A DNA stretch of 5,569 nucleotides from Spirochaetales bacterium (GCA_007123465.1 SKLB01000145.1:1-5569), one strand, 5' to 3'; positions 1-5,367 are shown, counted from the stretch's first letter. Numbers and translations: made by a program. Notes: generated from the sequence alone by a model not told the origin.

Positions 1-257
1 AGCGAGAGATCGAAGTACACGCGAAACAGGCCCGAGTTGTATTCTGCGGTCATGCCGACTTCGTCAAAGAGCTTGTCCTGGGTTGCCGAGAGGCCCATGT
101 AGGGGCTCAGGATAACCGGAACCGGATCTACCTCTACCCCGTAGTCCGGCGGTTGGGGCAGCTCGGCCGGCTGGATTGACTCCAGGGCGGTCAAAGACAG
201 CGGCATCAACAGCGCACACAGAGCGGCGCTGAGCAGCGCCGATTGTTTTGGGATCAT
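1..257 (-). CDS. Exported protein of unknown function, N-terminal part (runs off left edge)
   Basis: Only the first 85 codons are in the window. The ATG at 257-255 shares ATGA with the stop of the upstream START-like gene, and an AGGAG site (267-271) inside that gene lies 9 nt before it, so translation is probably coupled. Residues 1-24 look like a signal peptide: a Lys at position 4 and a hydrophobic stretch of Ala and Leu ending near LTALES. The mature part begins with a Pro/Glu-rich segment (about 26-50) and then shows alternating polar and hydrophobic residues around TAEYNSGLFRVYFDLSL, which would suit membrane beta-strands of an outer-membrane protein. That last point is inference from a short fragment. 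I do not recognise the family. The gene is the distal partner of the START-like gene, so the two products may act in the same envelope process. Confidence 0.8.
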   Translation of the reverse strand, partial: MIPKQSALLSAALCALLMPLSLTALESIQPAELPQPPDYGVEVDPVPVILSPYMGLSATQDKLFDEVGMTAEYNSGLFRVYFDLS

Positions 258-925
258 TCTCGCATTCTCCTTTCAGCTTCCTGATAAAAGGCATCCATGG
301 CCATTTTCAAATCGCGCGCGCCGAGGTTGCGTAGCGCCACGCGCAGGCCGAACTGGTCCTGAGCGAAGTAGATACTGTTGAAGTAGCGCACGTAGGTGTG
401 CTCTTCGCCATCGATCTCCACTGCCTGCAGGAACCACGAACCGGCAACGTCCGATAGACGTCCATCCAGCGACTCATCCATACGGTAACAGATAGCAAAC
501 CGGTCAGGACCAAGCGGCTGTTCGACAACTTCCAGATAGTAATCATAGTCGGAACCGAAAAACAATACTCGAAACGAGAGCGTCAGCCGTTGGCGCCAGG
601 TGGACGGTTGCTCACCGATGCGCGTGGCCTGGCTGCGGCTGACGCGCGGGGAGAACTCGGGATAGCTGTTGTAGTCGGTAACTACGCGCCGCAACGCATC
701 GATGGGTACAGGGTAGACCGCGTGCAGATCACCGATGCTGGCGGTGGATGCCGAGGCTGGTGGTGCGGTGTCAACGGTGAAACTGATTTCTGAAGGGTCC
801 TGCAGCAGCGCGCTGAAGTCGGCACCGTCAGCAACTGCCAACGGATAGTCTACCGGCCACGCAAACGCGCCGCATAGGGTTGTGAGCAACAGCGTAGAAA
901 CCAGACGCAACCGGACGGTCTTCAT
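254..925 (-). CDS. Exported START-like (SRPBCC fold) protein, diverged third paralogue
   Basis: This 223-residue protein has a signal peptide (residues 1-22: MKTVRLR, then a Leu/Thr-rich core, with an AFA-W cleavage site of signal peptidase I type). A Cys at 18 lacks a canonical lipobox. A START-like domain occupies about 67-220. It carries family landmarks shared with the two copies to the right: HAVYPV (68-73), STWRQRL (108-114), AGSWFL (161-166), EHTYVRYFN (175-183) and a C-terminal helix GLRVALRNLGARDLKMAMDA (193-212). The fold normally makes a cavity for a lipid or other hydrophobic ligand; a role in the periplasm or outer membrane is inference, and the ligand is unknown. It is shorter than its paralogues because it lacks the QW..RY...LQ segment before the domain. 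It overlaps the next gene by ATGA. No Shine-Dalgarno site precedes the ATG, and a good promoter sits directly upstream, so the mRNA may be leaderless. Confidence 0.88.
   Translation of the reverse strand: MKTVRLRLVSTLLLTTLCGAFAWPVDYPLAVADGADFSALLQDPSEISFTVDTAPPASASTASIGDLHAVYPVPIDALRRVVTDYNSYPEFSPRVSRSQATRIGEQPSTWRQRLTLSFRVLFFGSDYDYYLEVVEQPLGPDRFAICYRMDESLDGRLSDVAGSWFLQAVEIDGEEHTYVRYFNSIYFAQDQFGLRVALRNLGARDLKMAMDAFYQEAERRMRE
267..271 (-). promoter_or_regulatory. Ribosome binding site of the left-edge gene, inside the upstream gene
   Basis: AGGAG within AAAGGAGA on the minus strand, 9 nt before the ATG at 257. It lies within the last codons of the upstream START-like gene. An ATG between site and start (266-264) is in the frame of the upstream gene and ends at once, so the ATG at 257 is preferred. 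Confidence 0.6.
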
Positions 926-937
926 GGAACGCAGGCG

Positions 938-966
938 AAGATAGCATGACCGCGGCGCGGTATCAA
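938..966 (-). promoter_or_regulatory. Sigma70-like extended -10 promoter for the diverged START-like gene
   Basis: On the minus strand TTGATA (966-961, 5 of 6 to TTGACA) is followed after 17 nt by TATCTT (943-938, 4 of 6 to TATAAT). TGC directly before the -10 makes it an extended -10. The expected transcription start is near 931, about 6 nt before the ATG at 925, leaving no room for a ribosome binding site. The -35 abuts a run of guanines on the other strand (967-995). Confidence 0.55.
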
Positions 967-995
967 GGGGGCGGCGGGCGCGGGCGGGCGGGGGG
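967..995 (+). other. G-quadruplex-type motif next to a -35 element
   Basis: On the plus strand there are five G-runs (967-971, 976-978, 982-984, 986-988, 990-995) with loops of four, three, one and one bases. This satisfies the usual G3+N1-7 rule. It is in the short gap between the second and third START-like genes, immediately upstream of the third gene's -35, on the template strand of both genes. Whether it folds in vivo is unknown; high GC alone raises the chance of such motifs. Confidence 0.55.
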
Positions 996-1016
996 CGGTG
1001 GCCCCTGCCCGGTGTG

Positions 1017-1799
1017 CTAACGGGCGCGGGCGTCGGCTTCCTGGTAGTAAGAGTTCATCACCGACTTGACGTCCTGCAGGCCGAGGTTGCGCAGTGCCAG
1101 GCGCAGACCGACGATGTGCTCGCCGAAGGCCACGTGATTGAAGTAGCGCACGTAGGTGTGTTCGCTGCCGTCGACATCGATCCGTTTGAGGTACCACGAG
1201 CCGCCGGTGTCGGCAATCATGTCGTCGTGGCTCTCGACCATGCGAAAGACCAGCACCAGCTCATCGTCGTGGTCTCGCGGAACCAGATGCTCGGTCTCGA
1301 ACGAGTACTCGGCGCTGAATACCACCACGCTGAACTCCAGCTCCACGTGCTGGCGCCAGCTGGGCGGGTCGTCTCCGGTGGGCTCTGCGTTGCTCGAGAC
1401 CACGCGCGGCACAAAATCCTTGTGGCTGTCGAGGTCGAGTATGGTGTCGCGCAGGGCCTCGAAGCTCACCGGGTATACGGCGTGGATGTCGGCATAGGTC
1501 TCGATGTAGATGCCGTCGGCGGGATCATCGACGGCGTCGAAGTCGATCTCGGTGGGATCGCAGAGCAGGTCCGGAAAGTCGGCGTCATCGACAGCCTGCA
1601 GGGTGCGCTCGTTATATCGATCGTGCCATTGGTCCAGCGCTTCAAGTCGCGCCGGCGTGCCCCATACGGCGGCAAGTACCACCAGGCCGTGCAGGAAAAC
1701 GCGGGCGAGGACGCTGGCCGGTGGGCCAGATGGCCGGTGGGCGGAGGTGCGGGGTTGGTTGGGCGCTGGCCGGCGGGGCAGGAGCGCTGATTGTGTCAT
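1017..1799 (-). CDS. Exported START-like (SRPBCC fold) protein, second paralogue
   Basis: I chose the ATG at 1799 (MTQSALLP, 260 residues). The frame is open up to 1949, but that extension reads through a palindrome and would put 50 extra residues before the signal sequence; the chosen start gives the same layout as the 258-residue copy to the right and sits just after a promoter. An ATG at 1814 (MLSPGM) is the main alternative. Residues 1-30 are rich in Pro, Arg and Ser, 31-47 form a hydrophobic export segment (ending about TPA at 48-50), and QWHDRY at 57-62 opens the mature part. The START-like domain spans about 104-257 with HAVYPVSFE (106-114), SWRQHVELEF (147-156), FRMVESHD (185-192), GGSWYLKR (199-206) and EHTYVRYFNH (213-222). 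About 121 of 157 residues match the next copy. It probably holds a hydrophobic ligand in the cell envelope; the ligand is unknown. Confidence 0.87.
   Translation of the reverse strand: MTQSALLPRRPAPNQPRTSAHRPSGPPASVLARVFLHGLVVLAAVWGTPARLEALDQWHDRYNERTLQAVDDADFPDLLCDPTEIDFDAVDDPADGIYIETYADIHAVYPVSFEALRDTILDLDSHKDFVPRVVSSNAEPTGDDPPSWRQHVELEFSVVVFSAEYSFETEHLVPRDHDDELVLVFRMVESHDDMIADTGGSWYLKRIDVDGSEHTYVRYFNHVAFGEHIVGLRLALRNLGLQDVKSVMNSYYQEADARAR
1399..1439 (-). repeat. 41-nt stretch identical to 2437-2477 in the neighbouring paralogue
   Basis: Bases 1399-1439 and 2437-2477 are identical, with no synonymous differences over 13 codons (LDLDSHKDFVPRV region). Flanking bases are also close, and a further 23-nt identical block covers the WRQHV codons. 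The rest of the two genes differs much more, so this is a local patch of high DNA identity within a tandem duplication. Confidence 0.9.
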
Positions 1800-1809
1800 G
1801 CCTGGGCTC

Positions 1810-1838
1810 AACATACTACCGACTGATGATGGTGTCCA
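1810..1838 (-). promoter_or_regulatory. Sigma70-like promoter for the second START-like gene
   Basis: On the minus strand TGGACA (1838-1833, 5 of 6) and TATGTT (1815-1810, 4 of 6) are 17 nt apart. The transcription start is expected near 1803, about 4 nt before the ATG at 1799. No Shine-Dalgarno site lies before that ATG. This matches the arrangement of the third copy. A competing promoter candidate is AAGACA (1938-1933), 17 nt, TACAAT (1915-1910), which overlaps the palindrome at 1916-1950. Confidence 0.42.
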
Positions 1839-1915
1839 GCGAGGGCGGGGCGCGGCAGAGCGAGACAGAAGGTGGTGGGCAGCCGGCGGTAAGAACGAGT
1901 CGCCTCTGTATTGTA

Positions 1916-1950
1916 CTTGAAAAATGGAAGACTGTCTTCCATTTTTCAAG
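1916..1950. terminator. Perfect palindrome, probable bidirectional terminator (possible operator)
   Basis: Two perfectly complementary 16-base arms (1916-1931 and 1935-1950) surround the 3-base loop CTG. The inner GGAAGA/TCTTCC stem is flanked by A5 on one side and T5 on the other on both strands, the usual form of an intrinsic terminator working in both directions. It lies 105 nt after the stop of the START-like gene coupled to metK and about 117 nt before the start of the next copy, so it would end the metK transcript. It is AT-rich in a GC-rich setting. Alternatively, because a TACAAT -10 touches its left edge and a possible -35 lies inside it, it could be a repressor site for the next gene. 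Confidence 0.68.
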
Positions 1951-2054
1951 GAAGTTGCGCGAGCGGGGCCCTGTCCGAGAGCGGTGAGGAGTGTGGGCAG
2001 GGCGGGGTAGACCGCGAACAGGGCGGTGCGAGGGTGCTTAGTGGTGTGGGAGCG
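1951..2054 (-). other. C-rich, G-poor 3' untranslated zone after the metK operon
   Basis: In the minus-strand transcript this stretch has, by my hand count, 54 C and 19 G in 104 bases. Such unstructured C-rich, G-poor RNA is the known signature of a Rho loading (rut) region. It runs from the stop codon of the START-like gene to the palindrome at 1916-1950. No coding region is credible here. Confidence 0.45.
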
Positions 2055-2831
2055 TTAGGGGGTGCGGGTGCGGGCTTCCTGGTAGTAAGCGTCCATGACG
2101 GACTTTATGTCGCGCAGGCCGAAGTTGCGCAGCGCCAAGCGCAGGCCCAGGATGCGGCGGCCGAATGCCGCATGGTTGAAGTATCGCACGTAGGTGTGTT
2201 CGGTGCCATCGATGTCCACGCGCTTGAGGTACCACGAGCCGCCGGAGTCCGCGAGCATTCGATCGTGACTCTCTACCATGCGGAACAGCAGGGTGAACTC
2301 CTTATGGTCATCGCGCGCAACGAGGTGTCTGGTATCAAAGGAGTAATCGGCACTGAATATGAGGAACCGGAATTCCAGCCTGACGTGCTGGCGCCAGCTG
2401 GGCGGATCGTCACCGGTGGGTTCGGCATTGCTCGAAACCACGCGCGGCACAAAATCCTTGTGGCTGTCGAGGTCGAGGATAGTGTCGCGCAGGGTCTCGA
2501 AACTCACCGGATAGACGGCGTGCAGATCGGCGAAAGTGACCGCGTAGATCTCTTCGGCCGGATCACTGTGTACGTCGAAGTCTATTTCGCGCGGATTGCC
2601 GACCAGATCGGCCATGTCGGCTCCGGGAAGCGGCTGCAGTACGCGCTTGTCGTACTGGCGGTACCACTGTTCGAACGCCGGCGTCACCAGTGGTTGGGCT
2701 GCGCCAAGTAGAAGCAGCGGCAGCAGCAGCAGTAGAGTTCGCGGCCGTGCTCGCGGCGGGAAACTGGTCCGCGAGTGCGGCGCCGCGGCGGGCAGCGCGC
2801 GGGGGGCAGACCGCGCTGCGCGGGTTGTCAC
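2055..2831 (-). CDS. Exported START-like (SRPBCC fold) protein coupled to metK, first paralogue
   Basis: The 258-residue protein starts at GTG (2831-2829), which shares GTGA with the metK stop, so it is the second gene of the metK operon and probably translated by re-initiation. No good ATG or GTG lies between this and the export segment. Residues 1-31 are basic and Pro-rich, 32-45 are a Leu-rich hydrophobic core (a run of CTG-type codons), and cleavage is likely near VTPA (49-52). QWYRQY (55-60) is followed by the START-like domain at about 102-255: HAVYPVSFE (104-112), SWRQHVRLEF (145-154), FRMVESHD (183-190), GGSWYLKR (197-204), EHTYVRYFNH (211-220) and a C-terminal helix (229-252). The fold binds hydrophobic ligands in known members. 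A link to S-adenosylmethionine is suggested only by position; no methyltransferase motif is visible, and the protein would be outside the cytoplasm. Confidence 0.88.
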   Translation of the reverse strand: MTTRAARSAPRALPAAAPHSRTSFPPRARPRTLLLLLPLLLLGAAQPLVTPAFEQWYRQYDKRVLQPLPGADMADLVGNPREIDFDVHSDPAEEIYAVTFADLHAVYPVSFETLRDTILDLDSHKDFVPRVVSSNAEPTGDDPPSWRQHVRLEFRFLIFSADYSFDTRHLVARDDHKEFTLLFRMVESHDRMLADSGGSWYLKRVDIDGTEHTYVRYFNHAAFGRRILGLRLALRNFGLRDIKSVMDAYYQEARTRTP

Positions 2832-3994
2832 TTGCCCGCTTCGGCCTTGAGCGCCTCAACCTTATCGGTGCGCTCCCAGGAGAAATTGTCTCGGCCGAAG
2901 TGGCCGTAGCAGGCCGTCTCCTGGTAGATGGGATTGAGTAGATCGAGTGTCTTGATGATGCCGGCCGGCGACAGGTCGAATACCTTGCCGACCGCTTTCT
3001 CGATCCGATCGACTGGAACCGTGGAGGTGCCAAAAGCATCGACCATGATCGAAACCGGGAACGGTACGCCGATGGCGTAGGCGAGTTCGACCTCGCAACG
3101 TTCGGCGAGACCTGCGGCTACGATATTCTTGGCGACGTAGCGCGCCATGTAGGCTGCCGAGCGGTCCACCTTGCTGGGATCCTTGCCGCTGAACGCGCCA
3201 CCTCCGTGGCGGCCCATGCCACCGTAGGTGTCGACGATGATCTTGCGGCCGGTGAGGCCGGAGTCTCCGTGCGGACCGCCGATCACGAAGCGGCCGGTGG
3301 GGTTGATGTAGTAGATGGTGGCGTCATCCAGAAGGCCGGTAGGCTCGAGCACCGGTCTAATGATACGCGCGATGATTGTCTGCTTGAGTTCCTCGTAGCC
3401 AATGACTTCATCGTGCTGGTGGCTGACGACCACCGCATTGATGCGTGTGGGCTTGTAGCCATCGTACTCGATGGTGACCTGGCTCTTGGAATCAGGCCGC
3501 AGCCAGGTGATATCGCCGTTCTTGCGCATAGCCGCGGCGTGCATCAGAAGTTGATGCGCGTAGGTGATGGGCGCAGGCATCAGCTCGGGTGTTTCGGTAC
3601 AGGCGAAACCGAACATCATGCCCTGGTCACCGGCGCCCTGCTGACCGTGATAGAGACCGGTTCCCGAAACGCCCTGGCTGATGTCGGGGCTCTGCGAGTG
3701 AATGGCGTTGAGCACGCTCATGCTCTCGTAGTCCAGACCGTATTCCGGGCGATCGTAACCGATGCGCTTGGCAACCCCGCGCGCCACCTCCTGCACATCG
3801 ACGTAGGTGTTGGTGGTGATCTCGCCGCCGACCAGCACCATGCCGGTAGTGGTAAAAGTCTCGCACGCGACGCGCGACGATGGATCATCGCGCAGACAGG
3901 CATCGAGTACCGCGTCTGAGATCTGATCTGCCAGCTTATCGGGATGCCCCTCACCCACCGACTCGGAGGTGAAAAGGTAATTTCGGTTGTCCAT
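2828..3994 (-). CDS. metK: S-adenosylmethionine synthetase (methionine adenosyltransferase)
   Basis: MetK condenses methionine and ATP into S-adenosylmethionine, releasing phosphate and pyrophosphate, in the cytoplasm and usually as a tetramer. The 388-residue product is close to the family's usual 380-390. Visible landmarks are ESVGEGHPDK (11-20, ATP site with His17 and Asp19), the loop start QSPDISQGV (101-109), signature one GAGDQGMMFGF (120-130), GRFVIGGPHGDSGLTGRK (234-251), signature two GGGAFSGKD (264-272) followed by KVDRSAAY, and the C-terminal YGHFGR (363-368) and WERTDK (373-378). The ATG at 3994 is preferred over in-frame upstream codons (the frame is open to 4120) because AAGGAG precedes it and the product then starts like other MetK proteins. 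It has its own promoter and a long leader, and its stop overlaps the GTG of an exported START-like gene. All key residues look intact. Confidence 0.98.
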   Translation of the reverse strand: MDNRNYLFTSESVGEGHPDKLADQISDAVLDACLRDDPSSRVACETFTTTGMVLVGGEITTNTYVDVQEVARGVAKRIGYDRPEYGLDYESMSVLNAIHSQSPDISQGVSGTGLYHGQQGAGDQGMMFGFACTETPELMPAPITYAHQLLMHAAAMRKNGDITWLRPDSKSQVTIEYDGYKPTRINAVVVSHQHDEVIGYEELKQTIIARIIRPVLEPTGLLDDATIYYINPTGRFVIGGPHGDSGLTGRKIIVDTYGGMGRHGGGAFSGKDPSKVDRSAAYMARYVAKNIVAAGLAERCEVELAYAIGVPFPVSIMVDAFGTSTVPVDRIEKAVGKVFDLSPAGIIKTLDLLNPIYQETACYGHFGRDNFSWERTDKVEALKAEAGK

Positions 3995-4171
3995 CGGTTG
4001 CTCCTTGTTGTTGCGTATTGCTGCAGCCGTGCTGCCACGGCACAGGGCCGTACCCGCACCGCCGCCGTCGCTACGGGCACGATACCCGCGCGTAGCGAAG
4101 CTTCTCTGCGGCGCTTGCACTCTGGGCTCACGCTGCGCACTTGGCCTTTACAGCGAGCTGCGCGGCACGCT
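3995..4171 (-). promoter_or_regulatory. Long structured metK leader, possible cis-regulatory RNA
   Basis: If transcription starts near 4171, metK has a leader of about 177 nt, long for a simple gene. It can form an 8-bp stem (TCGCTACG at 4098-4091 with CGTAGCGA at 4075-4068). Nearer the gene, two hairpins share one strand and exclude each other: GCCGTG (4041-4036) with CACGGC (4031-4026), or ACGGC (4051-4047) with GCCGT (4041-4037). Mutually exclusive hairpins before a metK gene resemble an attenuator or riboswitch. I do not recognise the conserved core of SAM-I, SAM-II or the SAH riboswitch, and no MetJ box (AGACGTCT repeats) is visible. No transcription terminator is apparent in the leader. 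Confidence 0.4.
4001..4006 (-). promoter_or_regulatory. Ribosome binding site of metK
   Basis: AAGGAG on the minus strand, 6 nt before the ATG at 3994. It decides the metK start over longer in-frame alternatives. Confidence 0.85.
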
Positions 4172-4177
4172 GCGTGT

Positions 4178-4207
4178 ACTATAGTGAACAGAGGCCGGTA
4201 GGTTCAA
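4178..4207 (-). promoter_or_regulatory. Sigma70-like promoter of metK
   Basis: On the minus strand TTGAAC (4207-4202, 4 of 6) is followed after 18 nt by TATAGT (4183-4178, 5 of 6). The start of transcription is expected near 4171. Confidence 0.6.
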
Positions 4208-4682
4208 GATGTGTAGGGCTTGCGTGCCGAACATTTGGTCTGCCCGATCCAGCCGGTCCGGGTGGTGGAGATCGAGGTGGGGAGAGGCATAGACAGTGCG
4301 GTGTGGAGAGCGTACCGGGGGTGTGGGCGCCGGCGGAGGCGGGGGTGAGGTAGAGAGATGGTGGGGCGGATGTTCATAGACGGCGGTTGGATCGGCGACT
4401 CATGGCGGCGGAATGAAGGAGCGCCGGGGTTGCAACACGAGGGAGTGAGAAGGTGGGGAGGCAAGCGGCAGAGTGCAGGAGAGATGGGTGGGGGCGGTTT
4501 GTGCTCGGTTCTTTGGAGCGGAGGCCTGGGCACAGAGATTGCTCGTGCAGCGATCGCGGTATCATTGGGCGACCGCGAAATCCCTTGAGTCGGGGGCGCG
4601 ACGATTACGACTGCCGCAAACATTGCCGATGCACCGTTGCGCTGCGAAAAATGATCCCTCTATCGAAAACGAATCAGCAGTA

Positions 4683-4706
4683 GGTTGTGGTGTGCAGACC
4701 ACAACC
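4683..4706. repeat. Inverted repeat, 9-bp perfect stem with 6-nt loop
   Basis: GGTTGTGGT (4683-4691) pairs with ACCACAACC (4698-4706) around GTGCAG. It lies 106 nt after the stop of the 183-residue gene. Neither strand has a clean T-run after the stem (the minus strand continues TACTGCTGATTCGTTTTC), so it is at best a weak intrinsic terminator, an RNA-stabilising hairpin or a protein site. The ACCACAACC arm also occurs at 5536-5544, beyond the other end of that gene. Confidence 0.6.
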
Positions 4707-4764
4707 GTCTGCCAACGGCAGCTCGCCGCGCGCTCTGCTGCAGAATAACCGGGCGTCCGGGTTG

Positions 4765-4786
4765 CCGGCAGTGGGGGCACCGCCGG
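4765..4786 (-). repeat. GC-rich hairpin in the 3' region of the 183-residue gene
   Basis: In minus-strand RNA, bases 4786-4765 form a 9-bp stem (CCGGCGGUG with CACUGCCGG, one G-U pair) with a CCCC loop. On the plus strand the same position is an A-C mismatch, so the structure favours the minus-strand transcript. It begins 25 nt after the stop codon. No T-run follows, so it may protect the mRNA end rather than terminate alone. Confidence 0.5.
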
Positions 4787-4811
4787 TCCGGGTTTATAAT
4801 GGCGGTGGCAG

Positions 4812-5363
4812 CTATACGCTCTGCTGAACGGTGTCGAATGGCGCGGGCTCAGTCGGGTCACGACAGGCCTCAGCATCTGGCTGATTGGCACACGCCGCTC
4901 GCAGAATTGAGATAACCAGGCCGTACAGTCTTCGTTTTCTACCAGGCCGAGGTATCAACCCGCGTTCATCAAGGTTTCTCAGCCGTAGCAGCACGTTTGT
5001 GGCCAGTACCTGTGCCGTCAACACCCTGGCCGCCGAACTTCTGAGAGCTGTTTCTCGAAACTGTGGCGCCGGGCTGCCCGGACTCGATGGATCACCGATG
5101 GCGAGAATTGGGGCAGTAGACGAGACAAGGGTTTCGTCGGCTGTTGGGATTGGCACAGCTCGGTCGTCTTCCACAACGGCAGCGACGATGGCACCTGCCG
5201 GTGCCTCGGCGAGGTCATCGCAGGCTGTAACCGCCTCTACGAGTCGCTGCGAAGCGACAAACAGCGCGCCTGATTCTACGGCCTCGCCCAATCCGAGCAG
5301 GTCGGTGTAGAGCTCAACCATGTCCCGACTGAATCTTACAACGAGAGAACGCGATACGTGCAT
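4812..5363 (-). CDS. Hypothetical cytoplasmic protein, 183 residues
   Basis: I do not recognise this protein. The start is well supported: GGAGGT (5373-5368) lies just before the ATG, and an extended -10 element lies 29 nt upstream. There is no signal peptide or membrane segment. Residues 8-62 look mostly helical (ELYTDLLGLGEAVE, then RLVEAVTACDDLAEA). Residues 66-104 are a Pro/Ser/Asp-rich linker. Residues 105-135 (RSSAARVLTAQVLATNVLLRLRN) and 143-160 (KRRLYGLVISILRAACANQP) look like amphipathic or hydrophobic helices separated by the basic turn PRPGRKRR (138-145). The C-terminal 20 residues are acidic and Pro-rich. A two-domain helical protein with a flexible linker is the most that can be said. 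The overlapping plus-strand frame is Ser/Arg-rich and looks like a shadow. It is a separate transcription unit from metK. Confidence 0.7.
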   Translation of the reverse strand: MHVSRSLVVRFSRDMVELYTDLLGLGEAVESGALFVASQRLVEAVTACDDLAEAPAGAIVAAVVEDDRAVPIPTADETLVSSTAPILAIGDPSSPGSPAPQFRETALRSSAARVLTAQVLATNVLLRLRNLDERGLIPRPGRKRRLYGLVISILRAACANQPDAEACRDPTEPAPFDTVQQSV

Positions 5364-5367
5364 GCTA

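Larger units (their letters stand above)
4208..4811. other. Gene-free 600-bp region, with a strongly C-rich minus-strand transcript
   Basis: Open frames exist here on both strands, but their products are low-complexity (Pro/Arg/Ser- or Gly/Arg-rich) and none has a ribosome binding site with a recognisable protein. The plus strand is strikingly G-rich between about 4261 and 4500: in 4261-4380 I counted 65 G and 14 C. Read as the 3' end of the 183-residue gene's transcript, this is C-rich and G-poor, the composition of a Rho-dependent terminator, placed just before the metK promoter. Two hairpins (4683-4706, 4765-4786) lie closer to that gene, and a 7-bp stem occurs at 4554-4578. The 12-mer GCCGGTCCGGGT occurs at 4252-4263 and again at 4782-4793. 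No tRNA, mobile element or decayed gene was recognised. Confidence 0.55.

Noticed and set aside
1014..1790. Long plus-strand open frame of 258 codons
   Set aside because: It lies antisense to the second START-like gene; its Val/Ala-rich product has no recognisable pattern, whereas the minus-strand product has a signal sequence and conserved paralogues. The same applies to the plus-strand frames at 1911-2711 and 3206-3919.
1800..1949. N-terminal extension of the second START-like gene to the ATG at 1949
   Set aside because: It would start inside the palindrome and add 50 residues that its paralogues lack; the ATG at 1799 gives matching lengths.
2700..2735. CAG-type repeat (gcagcggcagcagcagcag)
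   Set aside because: It is the complement of the Leu codons in the hydrophobic core of a signal sequence, not a separate repeat element.
3995..4120. N-terminal extension of metK to the start codon at 4120
   Set aside because: The AAGGAG site and the usual MetK N-terminus place the start at 3994; the extension is Ala/Arg-rich leader sequence.
4001..4171. Known SAM or SAH riboswitch before metK
   Set aside because: Some short words (GAGCCCAG, TGCAAGC) recall the SAH riboswitch, but they occur in the wrong order and without the required stems.
4358..4588. Plus-strand frame beginning with MFIDGGWIGDS after its second methionine, like the first residues of aldehyde dehydrogenases
   Set aside because: The likeness is limited to about ten residues; the rest is Gly/Arg-rich, no family motif follows, and the zone has a general purine bias that generates such frames.
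4795..4800. Consensus TATAAT on the plus strand
   Set aside because: No -35-like sequence lies 16-18 nt upstream, no TG extension is present, and no credible plus-strand gene follows.
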